Positions 1 to 12,240 are shown, counted from the stretch's first letter. The stretch is DNA of 64,000 bases from Oenanthe sinensis (GCA_028671895.1 CM053800.1:16265886-16329885); one strand, 5' to 3'. Notes: a model not told the origin generated them from the letters alone. Numbers and translations are program-made.

Positions 1-389
1 TTTATTAAACATGAAGAATCTCACTGTGGGTCTATCCAGTACCATGTACTCCTACATGTACCTATGTATTGACTTTAGTATCCCCATACTTATAACCAAT
101 GAGATGTGGTTATCTGTCAAACAACATACTAGTCTATTTATGTATTATTATTGTCCTATAATAATAATACTCGACTAGGGACCTTTAAGAATATGATATA
201 TTATATAATCTCAAGTTCAAGTCATGTACTAAACTATACAATGTGTATCATGATTCTAAGGACATTTATTATGCTAACAAATATATCGCAGAAATAAAAG
301 TCATAATAAATACGTTTATTGAATAATCAAATGACATAAAGGTCTATTAAAAGAAACATTGTATTGCCTCTAGGGCACCTACACTAACA
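1..389 (-). repeat. LTR fragment, relative of family A, cut by window edge
   Basis: Read on the minus strand this begins at position 389 with TGTTAGTGTAGGTGCC and contains the same internal landmarks as the family A LTRs (the block around GATAACCACATCTCATTGG and the TACTAGTC block). It differs clearly from the family A start TGTTAGTATTGG, so it is a sister subfamily rather than the missing 5' LTR of A1. It points away from the A1 leader that starts at 390, so the junction at 389/390 is an insertion or deletion scar. The rest of the LTR lies outside the window. Confidence 0.7.
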
Positions 390-676
390 GTTTCACCAAA
401 CTATCAAAGAGTTATATTTGATATAATCGACTAATGTTGTCTACCTAAATAGTCATGTTTTAGGTGTATTAGCCAACGCTATCTTAAAACATGGATGAAA
501 TATGGATCTTGGCTCACTAGAAAGATTTAATGAAATGTTTTCCGAATTATTAGTTAGAGCTATTGATTTGATAAAAATAGTGGGAGATATATATTATGAA
601 TGTATATGATAATCACTTGAACATAATTAAACTTCTGCAACTAACTAATATGCATTTTAAACATTGTAGATATTTA

Positions 677-1557
677 ATGGCAAACAACACAAATAACTTC
701 TCTGTGAGAGCAACCCTTGAGAAGGACAAGCTGACATGAAATAACTTCCTTGATTGGTATAGAAAGTTGAGAATTGTCCTCAGGCAGGAGCGAACGCTTC
801 ACATCATTGAAATTCCTTCACTTGCTCCTCCTGCTGAGAATGCAACTCATGTTCAGCAAAATGCTTATCAGAAGCATATTGATGATGCAAATGATGTTGC
901 GTGTCTCATGCTTACAACCATGAGTGCTGAGCTTCAAAAACAACATGAGCATATGGATGCTTATGAGATGATTGAACACCTTCAAAGAATGTTTGAGGGA
1001 TAGGCTCGTCAAGAAAGGTTCAACACGAGCAAAGTACTGTATGCTTGTAAACAGGGAGAGCATGAACATGTTCAACCACATGTTCTAAAGATGATAGGTT
1101 ATATTGAGTATCTTGATACTTTGGGTTTCCCGATTAGTCCGGAAGCTCAGATTGACTTGATCTTATAATCTTTGAATAACAACTATACTCATTTTGTTAT
1201 GAACTACAATATGAATGAGATAGACAAAACACTCACTGAATTGTTGGCCATGTTACGAACTGCTGAAACCAACATGAAAAAGGCTGAACCTGGTGCCATG
1301 CTGATGGTAGACAACAAAGGTAAGGCCAAAAGGAAAGACAAATGGAAGGGAAAGAAGAAGATTGGATCTGCTTCTAGTCCCAAGCCAAAGACCAATCCCA
1401 AACAGGCTTTAAAGCCTAAGGGTGCGTTTGCAAAGGGTGATTATCACTACTATGGTAAACCAGGTCATTTGAAGAGAAACTGTCTTGCTTATTTGGAGGA
1501 TCTGAAGAAGAAGAAGGCTGGTCAAGCTTCTGATTCAGGTATTTATGTTATAGAGGT
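677..1557 (+). pseudogene. A1 gag pseudogene, amino-terminal and nucleocapsid part
   Basis: Copia-type gag beginning MANNTNNFSVRATLE, followed by the capsid-like UBN2/gag-2 region with the motif HMDAYEMIEHLQRMF (about 945-990) and a basic nucleocapsid tail rich in lysine. In the cell this protein would form the particle that packages element RNA. It is dead: an in-frame TGA stands at codon 21 (737-739), further stops occur near 1001 (TAG) and 1166 (TAA), and the zinc knuckle at about 1442-1483 has lost its first two cysteines to tyrosine (YHYYGKPGHLKRNC, against CHYCGKPGHWKRNC in copy D). The frame ends at the GAGGT insertion site of element B and resumes at 13755. Confidence 0.85.
1553..1557. 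repeat. Target-site duplication of element B, left copy (GAGGT)
   Basis: GAGGT directly precedes the TGAAAGG start of element B and is repeated at 13750-13754 directly after its CCTAACA end. Five bases is the usual length for plant LTR retrotransposons. Read across the two copies, the A1 gag-protease frame is uninterrupted, which proves B is a secondary insertion. Confidence 0.95.
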
Positions 1558-3009
1558 TGAAAGGGGAGATAGGAGTGAAGGGAAGTAACTCACTGCACTT
1601 TCATGTGTACTAGAAATGCTAAATGTAATCTCTATATAATGGTTGATGATAACTCAACAATAGAATAGGACATGTAATAATATGCAGGTGCACAGAAATC
1701 TTGGATCACAGAGTTCAGTTAAGACAAAGTATCAAAGGATCATCTACAGACTTGAAGCCCATTGGAAGAAGTTCATTAACATGTTCATGCCTCAGTGGAG
1801 AATAAAAGATATTGATATCTATTCAAGGATGTGGAAACTATAGAAGATTGTCTTAGTCTATGAAGATTTTGGTGCATTATAATCGAAGCTACAAGTAAGG
1901 TTTGCAAAGAAGAATGTGGAATCATGTTCAGAATCAAGAGCCCCTATCAAGACTAGTCACTTATGAACCAGACCGTTGCATCAAGTGTCAGGACGTTGGA
2001 GGCAAGCTCTCGTCGGTTAATATGATTTTAATCATTCTAAAGTTGTTGGTTTTCTTCAGTCATGTGGAGGATCAACAAAGGTGGTAAATCAGTGTTGGAG
2101 AAATGTCAGCCTAATGGATAAGAGACAGACGGCACAACCTGATTGGATCTTACTAAAGCTTCACAGATTAGAAGGCCAAATACTTGGACGTGGTGGAGTC
2201 ACGTATACGGGGCCAAGTATTTGGATAAGGAAGTCTACACAAATTGAAGAGTGGAATGGAAATATTTAATTTAATTAAATAAAGTATTTATTTAATTATT
2301 TATATATTTTATAAATAAAGACACTCTTTATTTATATTATATATATTTATTTAAATATTACTTTTATATTAAATATTTCCAAAGGCATGCTTGGCACATG
2401 ACTTTGAAGATATGATTTGAGTGGACAAAAGTAAAAGGTGGAAAAACAAAGTAACACATTTTTCAATATATAAAGAAGAAACCCAAGTCATCATTTAGAG
2501 AGAGTATCCGGATGAAAAAGAAATGGGGAGAGAGAGAGAAAATTATTTTCTCTCTCCCCCATGGCCGAACTCATACTTTAATATTATGGGGCCATGAATT
2601 TCTTTGTCATACCACTCATCTATCTTCTATTGTAAACATTGCTAAATCTTGTTTAGAAGATAGGTTTGATTTTTGTCTCCTAGATCTAGAATTTGTAATA
2701 TTTTTAGAGGAGCCAAAAATCATTTCTTTGTTGTGTTCTTGAGCTTTTGTTCTTGAACTTGTTGTAGCATCTACCCCACTTCAATGAATATAAAGTTATA
2801 TTCTTGGATCTTGTTGTGTTGTGTGTTTTGGATGATTTACCGTTCATTATCTTGGTTATTTTAATGGTGTTCTTGAGGTTGAAGAAGATGATGAACAGTA
2901 CCTGGGTTTGAACCAAAGTAATTTTTATGTTGTCCCAAAAATAAATAAAAGTCAGATTTTTATTTGGGAATCGTATTCACCCCCCCTCTACGATCTCCAG
3001 GACCTAACA
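1558..3009 (+). repeat. 5' LTR of element B
   Basis: Starts TGAAAGGGGAGATAGG and ends CCAGGACCTAACA. Just inside the end lies a TTCACCCCCCCTCTACGATC box that recurs in related form at the ends of the LTRs of C, G and H. A nearly identical copy lies at 12297-13749 and a more diverged relative starts at 62840. Small open frames inside (for example 2512-2742) recur only because the LTR recurs. Confidence 0.95.
2466..2474 (+). promoter_or_regulatory. Likely TATA box of element B LTR promoter
   Basis: ATATATAAAG at about 2466-2475, followed by a pyrimidine-purine transition and a GAGAGAG-rich stretch. It is placed in the middle third of the LTR as expected for the U3/R boundary, and is conserved in the 3' LTR near 13206. 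Assigned by position and sequence only. Confidence 0.5.
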
Positions 3010-3011
3010 AT

Positions 3012-3023
3012 TGGTATCAGAGC
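3012..3023 (+). other. Primer binding site of element B
   Basis: TGGTATCAGAGC begins two bases after the LTR end (ATTGG spacing). It is a perfect complement to the 3' end of plant initiator tRNA-Met, the normal primer for copia elements. Confidence 0.9.
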
Positions 3024-3129
3024 TACTCGATTGACATACAAATCGATTGGATCTATTTTTATTTTTGAGATTAAAGAGGGTACAATTGGTTCACTGGGCA
3101 TCCAGAATTTTTTTTTGAAGCCCGGAATT

Positions 3130-3775
3130 TTTCTAAGTACAAAATGTTCTACATAGAGCCTAAGTAGAACATTTCTATGTAGAAATTCTACTTAATGTTC
3201 TAGATAGAACCTAAGTAGAAATTCTGGAGTTAGAAATATTTTCTAAGTCAGAAGTTCTACTTAATGTTCTAGATAGAGCCTAAGTAGAACATTTCTATGT
3301 AGAAATTCTACTTAATGTTCTAGATAGAACCTAAGTAGAAATTCTGGAGTTAGAAATATTTTCTAAGTCAGAAGTTCTACTTAATGTTCTACATAGAGCC
3401 TAAGTAGAACATTTCTATGTAGAAATTCTACTTAATGTTCTAGATAGAACCTAAGTAGAAATTCTGGAGTTAGAAATATTTTCTAAGTCAGAAGTTCTAC
3501 TTAATGTTCTACATAGAGCCTAAGTAGAACATTTCTATGTAGAAATTCTACTTAATGTTCTACATAGAGCCTAAGTAGAACATTTCTATGTAGAAATTCT
3601 ACTTAATGTTCTAGATAGAACCTAAGTAGAAATTCTGGAGTTAGAAATATTTTCTAAGTCAGAAGTTCTACTTAATGTTCTAGATAGAGCCTAAGTAGAA
3701 CATTTCTATGTAGAATTTCTACTTGATGTTCTAGATAGAGTCTATGTAGAACATTTCTATGTAGAATTTTTTTTT
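3130..3775 (+). repeat. Tandem array, 120 bp higher-order unit built of hairpin-forming sub-repeats
   Basis: The phrase TTCTGGAGTTAGAAATATTT recurs at about 3221, 3341 and 3461, exactly 120 bp apart, then once more near 3633 after an extra unit of about 53 bp. Within the unit the short elements TTCTACATAGA and TCTATGTAGAA are perfect inverted repeats, as are TTCTACTTA and TAAGTAGAA. The array lies just downstream of the primer site in the leader of element B. Confidence 0.95.
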
Positions 3776-4560
3776 CTTAGAAGGCTGTTTCAACATGACA
3801 CATGGCTACATAGTTTAACTTTTATTTAAAACAAAAATTGTTTTTCTCTCAAATTGTTTTTAGTTTAATAATTAATTTAATAATTAAATTTGAATTTAAT
3901 TATATAAAATATTTTGAAAATAATTTTTAAATTTAAATAATTTACTTTTCAAGTTTATTTTACATCTTGGAAAATATTTTATTTTCTTTTAAATTTTAGA
4001 GTCAAATATTTTATATTTTTAATATTCTTAGTTAAGAATTTTATTAATTTAAAAAAACTAAAATTAATCTTAAAATCCAATTTAATTTCTTTTGAGTTTA
4101 ACATTCTTAAAAGTATTTTAAGAATTATTTTTGAGGTTTAATAATTTATTTTTTATAGAAGTTTTAATTATAAATCTCATAAAACTTTTTGGAAAATCAT
4201 TTTGGTTGAAATAATTTATTTTCAAGAATATCTAAGATGACTTGAAAATTTATTATTTTTATATCAAACTTATATTTTCAATCTGTTTTATTTTAATTAT
4301 AATTGAAACTGTTTTGGATTATAAATTCTATAAAATTCTTTGGAAATTAATTTTGATTTGAAATAATTTCTTTTTCGGGATTATTTAATATACCTTGAAA
4401 ATTTTGTTATCTCTATATCAAAACTTTCTTTTCGAATTTTATTTTATTTATAATTTGAAATTGAGAAATTTATTATTATTTATCAAAAATGCATTTTCAA
4501 TTTATTTTGATTATTTAAATTCCTAAAAAAAATTAAATACTTCTGTTTGAACAAAATGTT
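3776..4560. other. AT-rich leader of element B, no gene seen
   Basis: Very AT-rich DNA with runs such as AATTTAATTATA and no codon structure on either strand. It occupies the place of the untranslated leader between the tandem array and the first gag-like DNA, as the comparable AT-rich stretch does in C (about 30620-30850). Confidence 0.6.
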
Positions 4561-7120
4561 TTATTAAACGAAACAACAGGAGTTGATTCTTCGTTCGTTG
4601 AGGACAAACGAACTGACTGAAGAACATTCTAATGGAGTTGAGACCTGATCTTACCATTGGAGATGTATTTCTACATCGGTCTACTCAGTGGATCATTTGG
4701 TTATTGAAAGGGGATTAGTTCATTTAGGGAAGAGTCTTCGATCAGTGGTTTTCGAATCAATATCTGAAGAATTTGGGATTTTGAAAAGGAATTCAGTTTA
4801 ACGGTCAAAGAACCAAAACAACATATGATAATCAAGGGGTTATTGCTACACATACAAAGAAGAGTGATCTTTTCAAGCAGAACATGAGACATTCTATGTC
4901 GGGGTCTTTAAGCAGAACAATCAGGTATCAGTTTGGGTTGAAGCAGGAACATCATTGGTTATTGAGGTCAAATGCAAGGATACTTCCATGAGTGTCAGTA
5001 GAATGTAAATTGATTTGGATCAATTGATTATCACTCGAGATGGAATGTTAAGCATCGCACAGGTATACTTTCTAACTAGTTTATACTTGTTTGATTTAAT
5101 TATAGAGTATTAAGTGCTGAACTGCATTATATTATAAGTTTGATGTATTGCATGTCTCACCTTGATTTCTATATAAATTAGATAACTTATGCTAGTTTGT
5201 TAGTGTTGCTTGTTTTTCAGTATTTGACTTCATGATTAGATCTTATGTGATTTAATGCTTGCTTTACGATAATTGATCATGTTAGCATATAGAGTCTTAG
5301 GTATTTGTAGGGGTACATTTACCGGAAAGAGTATTTGCTGCATGCTAAGTGCCTTGATGTCTACATTGTCTATAATCTGTTTATACTCGCATGGTTGTAT
5401 TAAATGCTATATCTGATCATGTGCTTGTTAAGATGAGTTTGTTTCTAATTTGGGAATTGCCTAGGGGTCAGTATAATAAACCATGAATTAAATTTTTTTA
5501 AATTTAAACTGACTCAGGCAATTAGAGATAATATAATGTTAAAGTGAACAACAAAGGTGATTTAGAAGAATTAGGAATCTGAGTAATTGATTCTTCTATG
5601 ACTACATATATGTACGACATGATTCTTATAGACTGCTAGTCCACCTTAAGTTAGGTTGGGATCACTGAGCTCATAGCCAAGACTACTTGTTGAGGCTGAT
5701 ATAGATGAGGAGTGATCAGTCAGATAAGAATGAACATGTTGAACTTGAATGCTTTGTTGTTAACTATGTTTAGAAATATCTCTAACCCTTGGACTCAATC
5801 AAATTGAGGACCACGTGTCTTAATCATTTGTGAATGCAGAGTATCTTTCAATATGTACAAGTTATATATCTCTGACATTTTCATGTTCGAGGCATGTAAC
5901 TACTTTTGCTTTGGTATTCAAATGGTTAAGCAAGGTTACCTATTTTTCTTGAATTAACTGAAGCACAATATTAAGAAAGACCTAGGGGATTCTTTGTGAA
6001 GGGTTTCCTAATATCAGTTCGACGATGAACAGTATTGATCGGGGTCAAGAGAAATAGAAGCTCACTCTACTGGAAGTGAGGTTACTGCTGACACGAAATG
6101 TAATGCTTATGATGAAGTCAACTATTCGTTGAAGTTTATCAGAATGGAGTTAGCTGCAACAACAAGTGATGCTCTCACACTTGGTTTATCATCTAATACT
6201 TGGTTTATCAAGATAACGGATTCGACGGTAAAGATGAAGTTGGTGAGAAAGGACTACTTTTAATGAAATTCTTTTAAGAAGGACATTAGTGAAGTATGTC
6301 AGTTGAAGGGAAGTCAAGTCAAAGGCTACCCTGTTTAGTTTTGGTGTTTATTCGTGCATTCGATAGATGAAGCATCTCAGTGATTAATCACATTCAAAGG
6401 ATTAGGCAGATTGCTGTAAGAACACTTTGAGGGCAGGTAATGGAATTTGTTGACGAACGAAGTTCTATGTTATGTCTGCACTGAAAGGAGTATTCTAGAG
6501 TAAAGTTTAGTTTCCGGACTTCATGACCAAATGGAGGAGTTGATAGGGAAATCCAGACCTTGAGTGGAATTATAAGGGTAATGGATAGACTTAAGGTTTC
6601 CTATTCACTACGGCTGAATCAGTTGACACGGCAAGTCTAATCAGCAAATGTAAAGAGAAGACATCAAGTAAGATTAATCATGCCTGAAGTCACATGGTGT
6701 GATGGAGGGCTATCTTATTTGGAGTTAAGAAGCTTACACAGAGTCTGTGATTGATTTAAGATGATCTAGATGCAGTGAACAACATCATCAAGCTCCCTAG
6801 CATTCGTTTGATTTTAGCTCTGAATTTCTAAAGGTTGACATCCTGTTTAGGGCTCAAGATCAGATGACACCAGATGAAAAAAAAGCTGCAAGCAGCATCA
6901 CAAGGGGAGCATCAGTAAGTTGGATCAACTAGTCGTGTTTGATGCTCAAAGGCTAGCAGTGCTCATTGAGTAAGAGTTGAGATTCTTAGGAGCACTGAGT
7001 GATCCAGATTGAGTGATTGCATACTAGAAAGGAAATTATCAATTTAAAGATAATGCAAGATGATCTCAATCATAATTGAAGCAGACTACTCTACCCACTG
7101 AAAATCTAAGGAAACATTAA
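4561..7120 (+). pseudogene. Element B gag-pol relic, heavily decayed
   Basis: No open frame survives, but order and short islands match element C read on its own strand. Around 5050-5100 the DNA resembles the C gag tail near 29560-29590 (ACAGGTATACTTTCTAACTAG against ACAGGTACACTTACTAACTAG-like text). Around 6100-6560 it follows the protease-to-integrase part of C (28080-28520), including GATGAAGTTGGTGAGA. Around 6985-7110 it carries the start of the RT region (an ALSDPD-like island followed by CAAGATGATCTCAATCA). Most of the integrase C-terminus and nearly all of RT and RNase H are absent. Confidence is high that this is a pol relic and low for exact domain edges. Confidence 0.6.
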
Positions 7121-9480
7121 GGACACATCTGTCATGACAAAGGGTTTTGTGTAACAACATTTCCTAGAGTCAGTTCTTGATGAATCCGGGTAGTAGAGTA
7201 GTGATTGGTAGTGCCGTGCATGTATAAGAGTATTTCATTGGTTTTTCTGAGTGAATTCAATGAAGATTGAAGATGCACGAACTAATCAAGATTGAATAGG
7301 GTTCGAATCAAGGAACTAACTAAATTGAACCAGAGGCAGATACACTTAGCACAAGGAATCAATCCATATGAAGACTTGGTATTGATACAGAAGCTGAAGG
7401 GTAGTTCGGAGTTTTATTTGAAGGTTCTACTCTACTAGTGTCAGGACTACTGGTTTCTAGAGTGCTGAGTTTAGTGAAGCTGCTGCCAAGACCAATATCT
7501 ACAAGGAAATATTTGGGTGCTGAAGGTAATGCAGTTTCCGTCTGGATGAGCATGGTATTGTTTCGAGGAACAATGTTAACTGGTAGCTGAAAAGTTATTC
7601 CTGTCCAAAAGGAGTAAACGTTCAATCTCGAAAGGAGTAAACGTTCGATCTCTAGGGCAAAGAGGAGTAATTGTTCATTCAACGATCATACACCAGTAAA
7701 AGCTCTATTGACTAAGGTATGTCACTCTAGTCTAATATTGATTTATTTAAACATAATGTTTATAGAGAGTGTTCATGCTATTTAGATGTCTACGATCTCT
7801 AGGAACTGATTAATGTTTGGCGTGTGACCACCCGGGACTCAATATTATCATTATGAGATTACCTATGATCACCCGGGACCTAGGGACCTAACATTGTAGC
7901 ATCTCTTTGTATAGTCAATCTATATCCAGGATCTCGTACTTTGTGCTGTCATATGTTATTCATGCTATATGTATCAAATGTTTCAGCATAAGTATTTGTA
8001 TATATTAATTAGTTGTAATTTTATTTACTTCTAATTGTTTAATGCTAATATTAATGGAACCACTTAATATGTAGTTTAAGTGATGTAATCCTTGTCTTTT
8101 GCAAAATCCATTAATATTAGTTGTCATTCTTTTGATATTAGTGATGTCACTTAGAATTTCTGCACTAAGTGACAAAAAGATTATTTCAAAAACACTGATA
8201 TTGAAAGTAAGTTACTACATCGCGAGGGGTTGTCAAAGATCATAAATTTTAGCATTAATATTTAAAGGTATTTGATCTCTGATGCAACTAGTACCTCGAG
8301 CTTACATACATTCTAATTGTCATGAGTATTTTCAATATGCTTATGTGATAATTGTTGAGATGTAGTGTAAGAAGTTAAATGCTGTCATTCGGTCAATGTA
8401 TGTTCAGTGTTTAGCGGATTCTTATGTTTTATGCTTTAGAATTACCATGATCTATATTGCAAAATGTGTTTGTTTCAAGCGACAAATGGTAATTGTCTAG
8501 CATAATGTAAGTATCTTATGTGCTTGATTATTTTGTAGTAAGATACATTTTATTACAAAATGATTGAATGATGTTAGTACTTTTGAATGTATTGTCACTC
8601 ATATCTTTGATAATTCATTAGTATTAATATATGTTTTTCATTCTTTAGAACTTGAATGCATAAAGAAATTTCTTGTCTATTTTTTGTGAAAAATGTTTTA
8701 TCTAAACATGCATTCATTTGCCAGAGAATGAAAAGCCACTAAAAGTTTTCTTTGAAAGAGAACATTTCTTGAGGATTATCTTTCAATTTCAAAATCATAT
8801 ATCCTCTCTCTCTCTAAATGTTTTGTAATGAAAACTGTTCTCTCTCCACGATTTGTTTAAATAAAGTTACTTAATAACTTGTAACTTAGGTTGCATGGTA
8901 TCAGACTATTTTATTTGAGTAAATTGTTTTGATCTTGAGGTATCAACCATTGGTAAAACGTTTTTCAAAACTCTTGTTAATATCTGTTTCACATTGACCT
9001 GTAGTATTAAAACAATGGTTGTGTGCTTTGGGATTAGTGCCTTGGACTGTATGACTAAAGCATTCATTCGATTTTTTAAAAAATGATTTATGTTTTAAGT
9101 CAGAGATAATATCCGATAAGAATGAATTGCAAAACAATTCCTGAAAATATACAGTGAGCAAGATGAAATAGATTTGAGTTATTAATCAAAATGTTTTTGT
9201 TAAAAGAGTTGAATTTCAATTGGATATTTGTCTAAGAGAAATTCAAAAGAACACTTTTGTTAATCTGTTAAACTTTTTTTCAAAATTGTGAGTTTATGAA
9301 ATTTGGCTTAATATTCTTTTACCTATTCTTTATTAATTCCCACATTTTAGCTCTGGTGCATTGTTTCTTGAGGACACATTGCTCCGATGCTATATTTCTG
9401 AGAAGGAATAGAGAATAAGTTTAATCATACTCTACCAGATTTTATATAGCTCTGATCAACTCTATCTATTTAGCCGTAAT
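7121..9480. other. Element B 3' tail, first part: no gene, homologous to C tail
   Basis: No supported reading frame on either strand. Part of it (about 8930-9160) aligns with element C read backwards from about 24430 to 24140: both contain a TTTCACATTGA...AACA(A/G)TGGTTG stretch and a GCATTCATTC block. It is therefore an inherited noncoding or long-dead part of the family's 3' region and not random insertion. A minus-strand frame at 7359-7682 has no recognisable domain. Confidence 0.55.
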
Positions 9481-10790
9481 GGCTTGGCCTAAATGGCTAT
9501 AGGGGAAGGTCTAGAAGTTGAATAATCCATCAATTTCTAACCAAGGCCTTAGTACCAAACACTATCATTCTAATTCAAACTTTCAACCCTTGGTGATATA
9601 AGGAACTTATATAGATTAGCGGTTGTTAAGGGAGAAACTGCACTTGATGCAGCAAATAAGGATGAAGTCGGAAGTGCACCCACAGCTCTACCTCTCGAGA
9701 AGGAAAGAAGTATACAAATTGAGGTATCTGTAGTTCATCTGTATTCTCTCAAAAGGATGCAGAGGTGAAAAGGCAATTCAACCGTTTCTGGAATCATTCT
9801 CTCAACAGGGTGAGTCCATTGAAATTCGCTCGTCAGCCAGAGCATCTTGTAATGAGTCAAGCACACCACTAGCGTTCACGTTGATGGTAAGCCTAAACAG
9901 ATAAATTCTATGAACACATTGCAAGAAGTGCACATTGTGAGGTATAGGTAAAACCCCTAAACTTCTTTGTTTACCATTCATGGTGAATGAAGTTGTTGAG
10001 CCACCTTTACAGGTATTTGAGGGAAACTTGGATTTCTTGCCATATATTAGAATCCTTGTCAACCTTCCTAGGAGGAACAGTCCTAGTTCCCTAACGGGAT
10101 TTCACATCCGCAGAGCAATCTGTTGATGTTGAGAGGCAATCACTAACAGTTTTCCATGACTGAAAATAGTGAGTTAATTCATCTTCACAGGTGATTGAGA
10201 GAGATGTTTGTACACGTCTACTCTCCCATGAATTCAAGTTCTGGAATACATGGATCGCTCAAAACTTAAAGGCATATCACCGTCAACGATCCAGTGCATG
10301 GATTTGCATATGGGGAGTCGGTTGATGCTTAGATAGCTGCTAGTACGCATACCACATTCAACGATCTAGTGCATGGATTTGCATATGGGGAGATTGTTGA
10401 TGCTGAAAGTAGCTGAGCAACAACTCGTAGACTATGATTCAGTTGGTTTACCAATTTGATGAGTCTTTTGAGGATCAGGGTGTTGGGATTTCAGTCACTC
10501 CTGGAATGGAGGAGATTCCAATTTCAGAAGGGTTATTCCCCGACGACGAGCCACGTGTGCATGGATTTGCTCATGGTGAGTTGGGTGACGGCCTAACTGA
10601 AACCCTGTCTGAGATTCCATCTCAGAACCTAGATCTTTAGTGATCGACAACATGCTATAGTCAACGATCCACAATATCTTGGTGAGACTAGCATGGATTT
10701 ACTTGCAGGTACAAATTGCTATAAATGGAATGAGTGCTAGTAAGGGAGAGAAACACTTGAGTGAAGTGAGGGAGTGATACACTTGAGTGA
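9481..10790 (+). pseudogene. Relic of an extra 3' ORF shared by elements B and C
   Basis: Downstream of pol there are coding-like islands: GETALDAANKDEVGSAPTAL (about 9630-9690), an open stretch at 10434-10640 with acidic and glycine-rich text including VHGFAHGELGDG, and a Ser/Glu-rich end (EKHLSE near 10750). The same DNA, with the first island well preserved, is present in element C at about 23350-23760 on the minus strand. Position between pol and the polypurine tract is where SIRE-type elements carry an extra, sometimes envelope-like, ORF. No transmembrane segment or signal peptide can be shown, so envelope function is not claimed. Confidence 0.5.
10283..10392 (+). repeat. Two 35-bp direct repeats encoding VHGFAYGE
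   Basis: TCAACGATC(C/T)AGTGCATGG and its continuation occur at 10283-10317 and 10358-10392, 75 bp apart. Both translate to VHGFAYGE followed by (S/I)VDA. A third, diverged peptide copy (VHGFAHGELGDG) lies at about 10554-10590 and TCAACGATCC recurs at 10661. This suggests the lost 3' protein contained a tandem peptide repeat. Confidence 0.75.
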
Positions 10791-11048
10791 GAGAAATAGG
10801 GAGAGAAATGAGTGGAACACTTACGCTTGAAAGTGTAAACACCAACAGAACATAGTAGAAGTGAGGAAACCATAGACCAAACACTAACCTTGCTACTATG
10901 CTTGAATCCTGTTACTGAATTTTCCAGCTCTGAAATGTTGAAGAGATTCTTTTCTGGAAGACAAGCTGAAGAAGAGTCTAGCTGAAGCTTAGTGCGAATG
11001 TCCACACTATTACCTTTGGGTCTATTAATTTATGTTGTTCTCAATCTC

Positions 11049-12240
11049 AAAGGGGGAGACATTAATTTTTAGGCCTAAGGAGGATTTTATATTCAATTGG
11101 AGGAGAGTTTCTTTTTCGATTGGATGTAGATGATACTTTTATTGTTTTAAAGGATATTCTCAACTAAGGGGGATAATTTGGTGATACAAGAAATGAGATC
11201 TCTTGGTGATACAAGAAATGAGATCCGTCAATCCTATCTTGTGGAGGTTACTTAGAGGATATCTAAAGACACAAGGGTGGATTGGAGCTTGCATGAACTA
11301 AGGGGGAGAATTAGATAAAATTGAAACCTTAGTATTGCAATGGAGAAATTACTAAGGGGGAGTTTCTTAGTAATTGGTTGGAGCCTAATCCCTAAAGGTG
11401 TTGTAGATTTAACTGATTTTTCGTCTGAAGTGGAGAAGTTACTTTTTGTCAATTGGGAAGAAGTTACTTGTCGTACTAAGGGGAGAAGTTATGGAGAATC
11501 TTAACATATTGGTTTGCAATGCTATATCTTATTCTGAAAAGATATCTAAGGGATTTTACTCTATTTGTTTGAAGATATGTCCTTGGAACATTCTTAGGAG
11601 AGGTTCAGCAGAAGAATTCTTTCTAGCACGATCAATGAATGAAAATGAAGATTTCTTTGAAGAGTATCAACTCAGGGGGAGTTTTTGCTAAGTAGAAGTT
11701 TTCTGGGTAAAGCAGAATGTGAAGGAGATTTTCAAGGGGCATCTGAGAAGTGTCCAAGTGTGTTCTATTTCTTGTTTCAGTGATAGATGAAGTCAGTGGA
11801 GTAGTGCAGGGAAGAAAGAAAAATATGTTTCCTGGAAATAGAACATCCTGAAGAAAAAGAAGAAGTGACTTTCATTCCAAGAGAGAACAACCTTAAGGGG
11901 AGAATGAGTTGACCTCTTATGGGGAACATAGAGAGCTGTATGTTCTAGTTCGAATTGCAAGATGAATAAGAATGATTGTTCAGAAGTCTTTACTAATGAT
12001 TTGTTTCTTTATTGAAAGAACCCCATCTTTGAAGAACATTGAAGTGGAGGAAGCTAAAGGAAAATGAAATTCAAAAATTCATCATTCATTTTCAGCAACT
12101 CAGGAAATCTGGATTTAACTGATTATATCTTTCCAGAACCTTTTGTATATTATTTTCATGTCCAGTACTTTAATTGTTTCTTGTATGTTAGTTGAGTTAT
12201 CCTCTAGTAGTTAATTTTATTTAATTGCTTTTGGGGGAGA
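11049..12240 (+). repeat. Series of polypurine boxes (AAGGGGGAG type) before the 3' LTR
   Basis: Boxes at about 11049, 11166, 11300, 11354, 11478, 11673, 11895 and 12231 resemble the real polypurine tract at 12283-12296. DNA between them is not convincingly coding; small frames such as 11446-11691 have no known domain. Element C shows the reverse complement, CTCCCCCT, at about 22230, 22436 and 22603. Confidence 0.7.

Noticed and set aside
2512..2742. Open frame of 76 codons in the B LTR, also present at 13251-13481
   Set aside because: It recurs only because it lies in both LTRs of one element; no known domain, and the copy at 62840-64000 does not keep it well.
3130..3775. CRISPR-like regular spacing of repeats
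   Set aside because: Units are contiguous tandem repeats without unique spacers, inside a plant retrotransposon leader.
7359..7682. Minus-strand frame of 107 codons in B
   Set aside because: No recognisable motif, antisense to decayed element DNA, and no counterpart seen in element C.
9481..10790. Calling the B/C 3' ORF relic an envelope gene
   Set aside because: Position fits envelope-like ORFs of SIRE-type elements, but no signal peptide, membrane segment or family motif could be seen in the surviving pieces.
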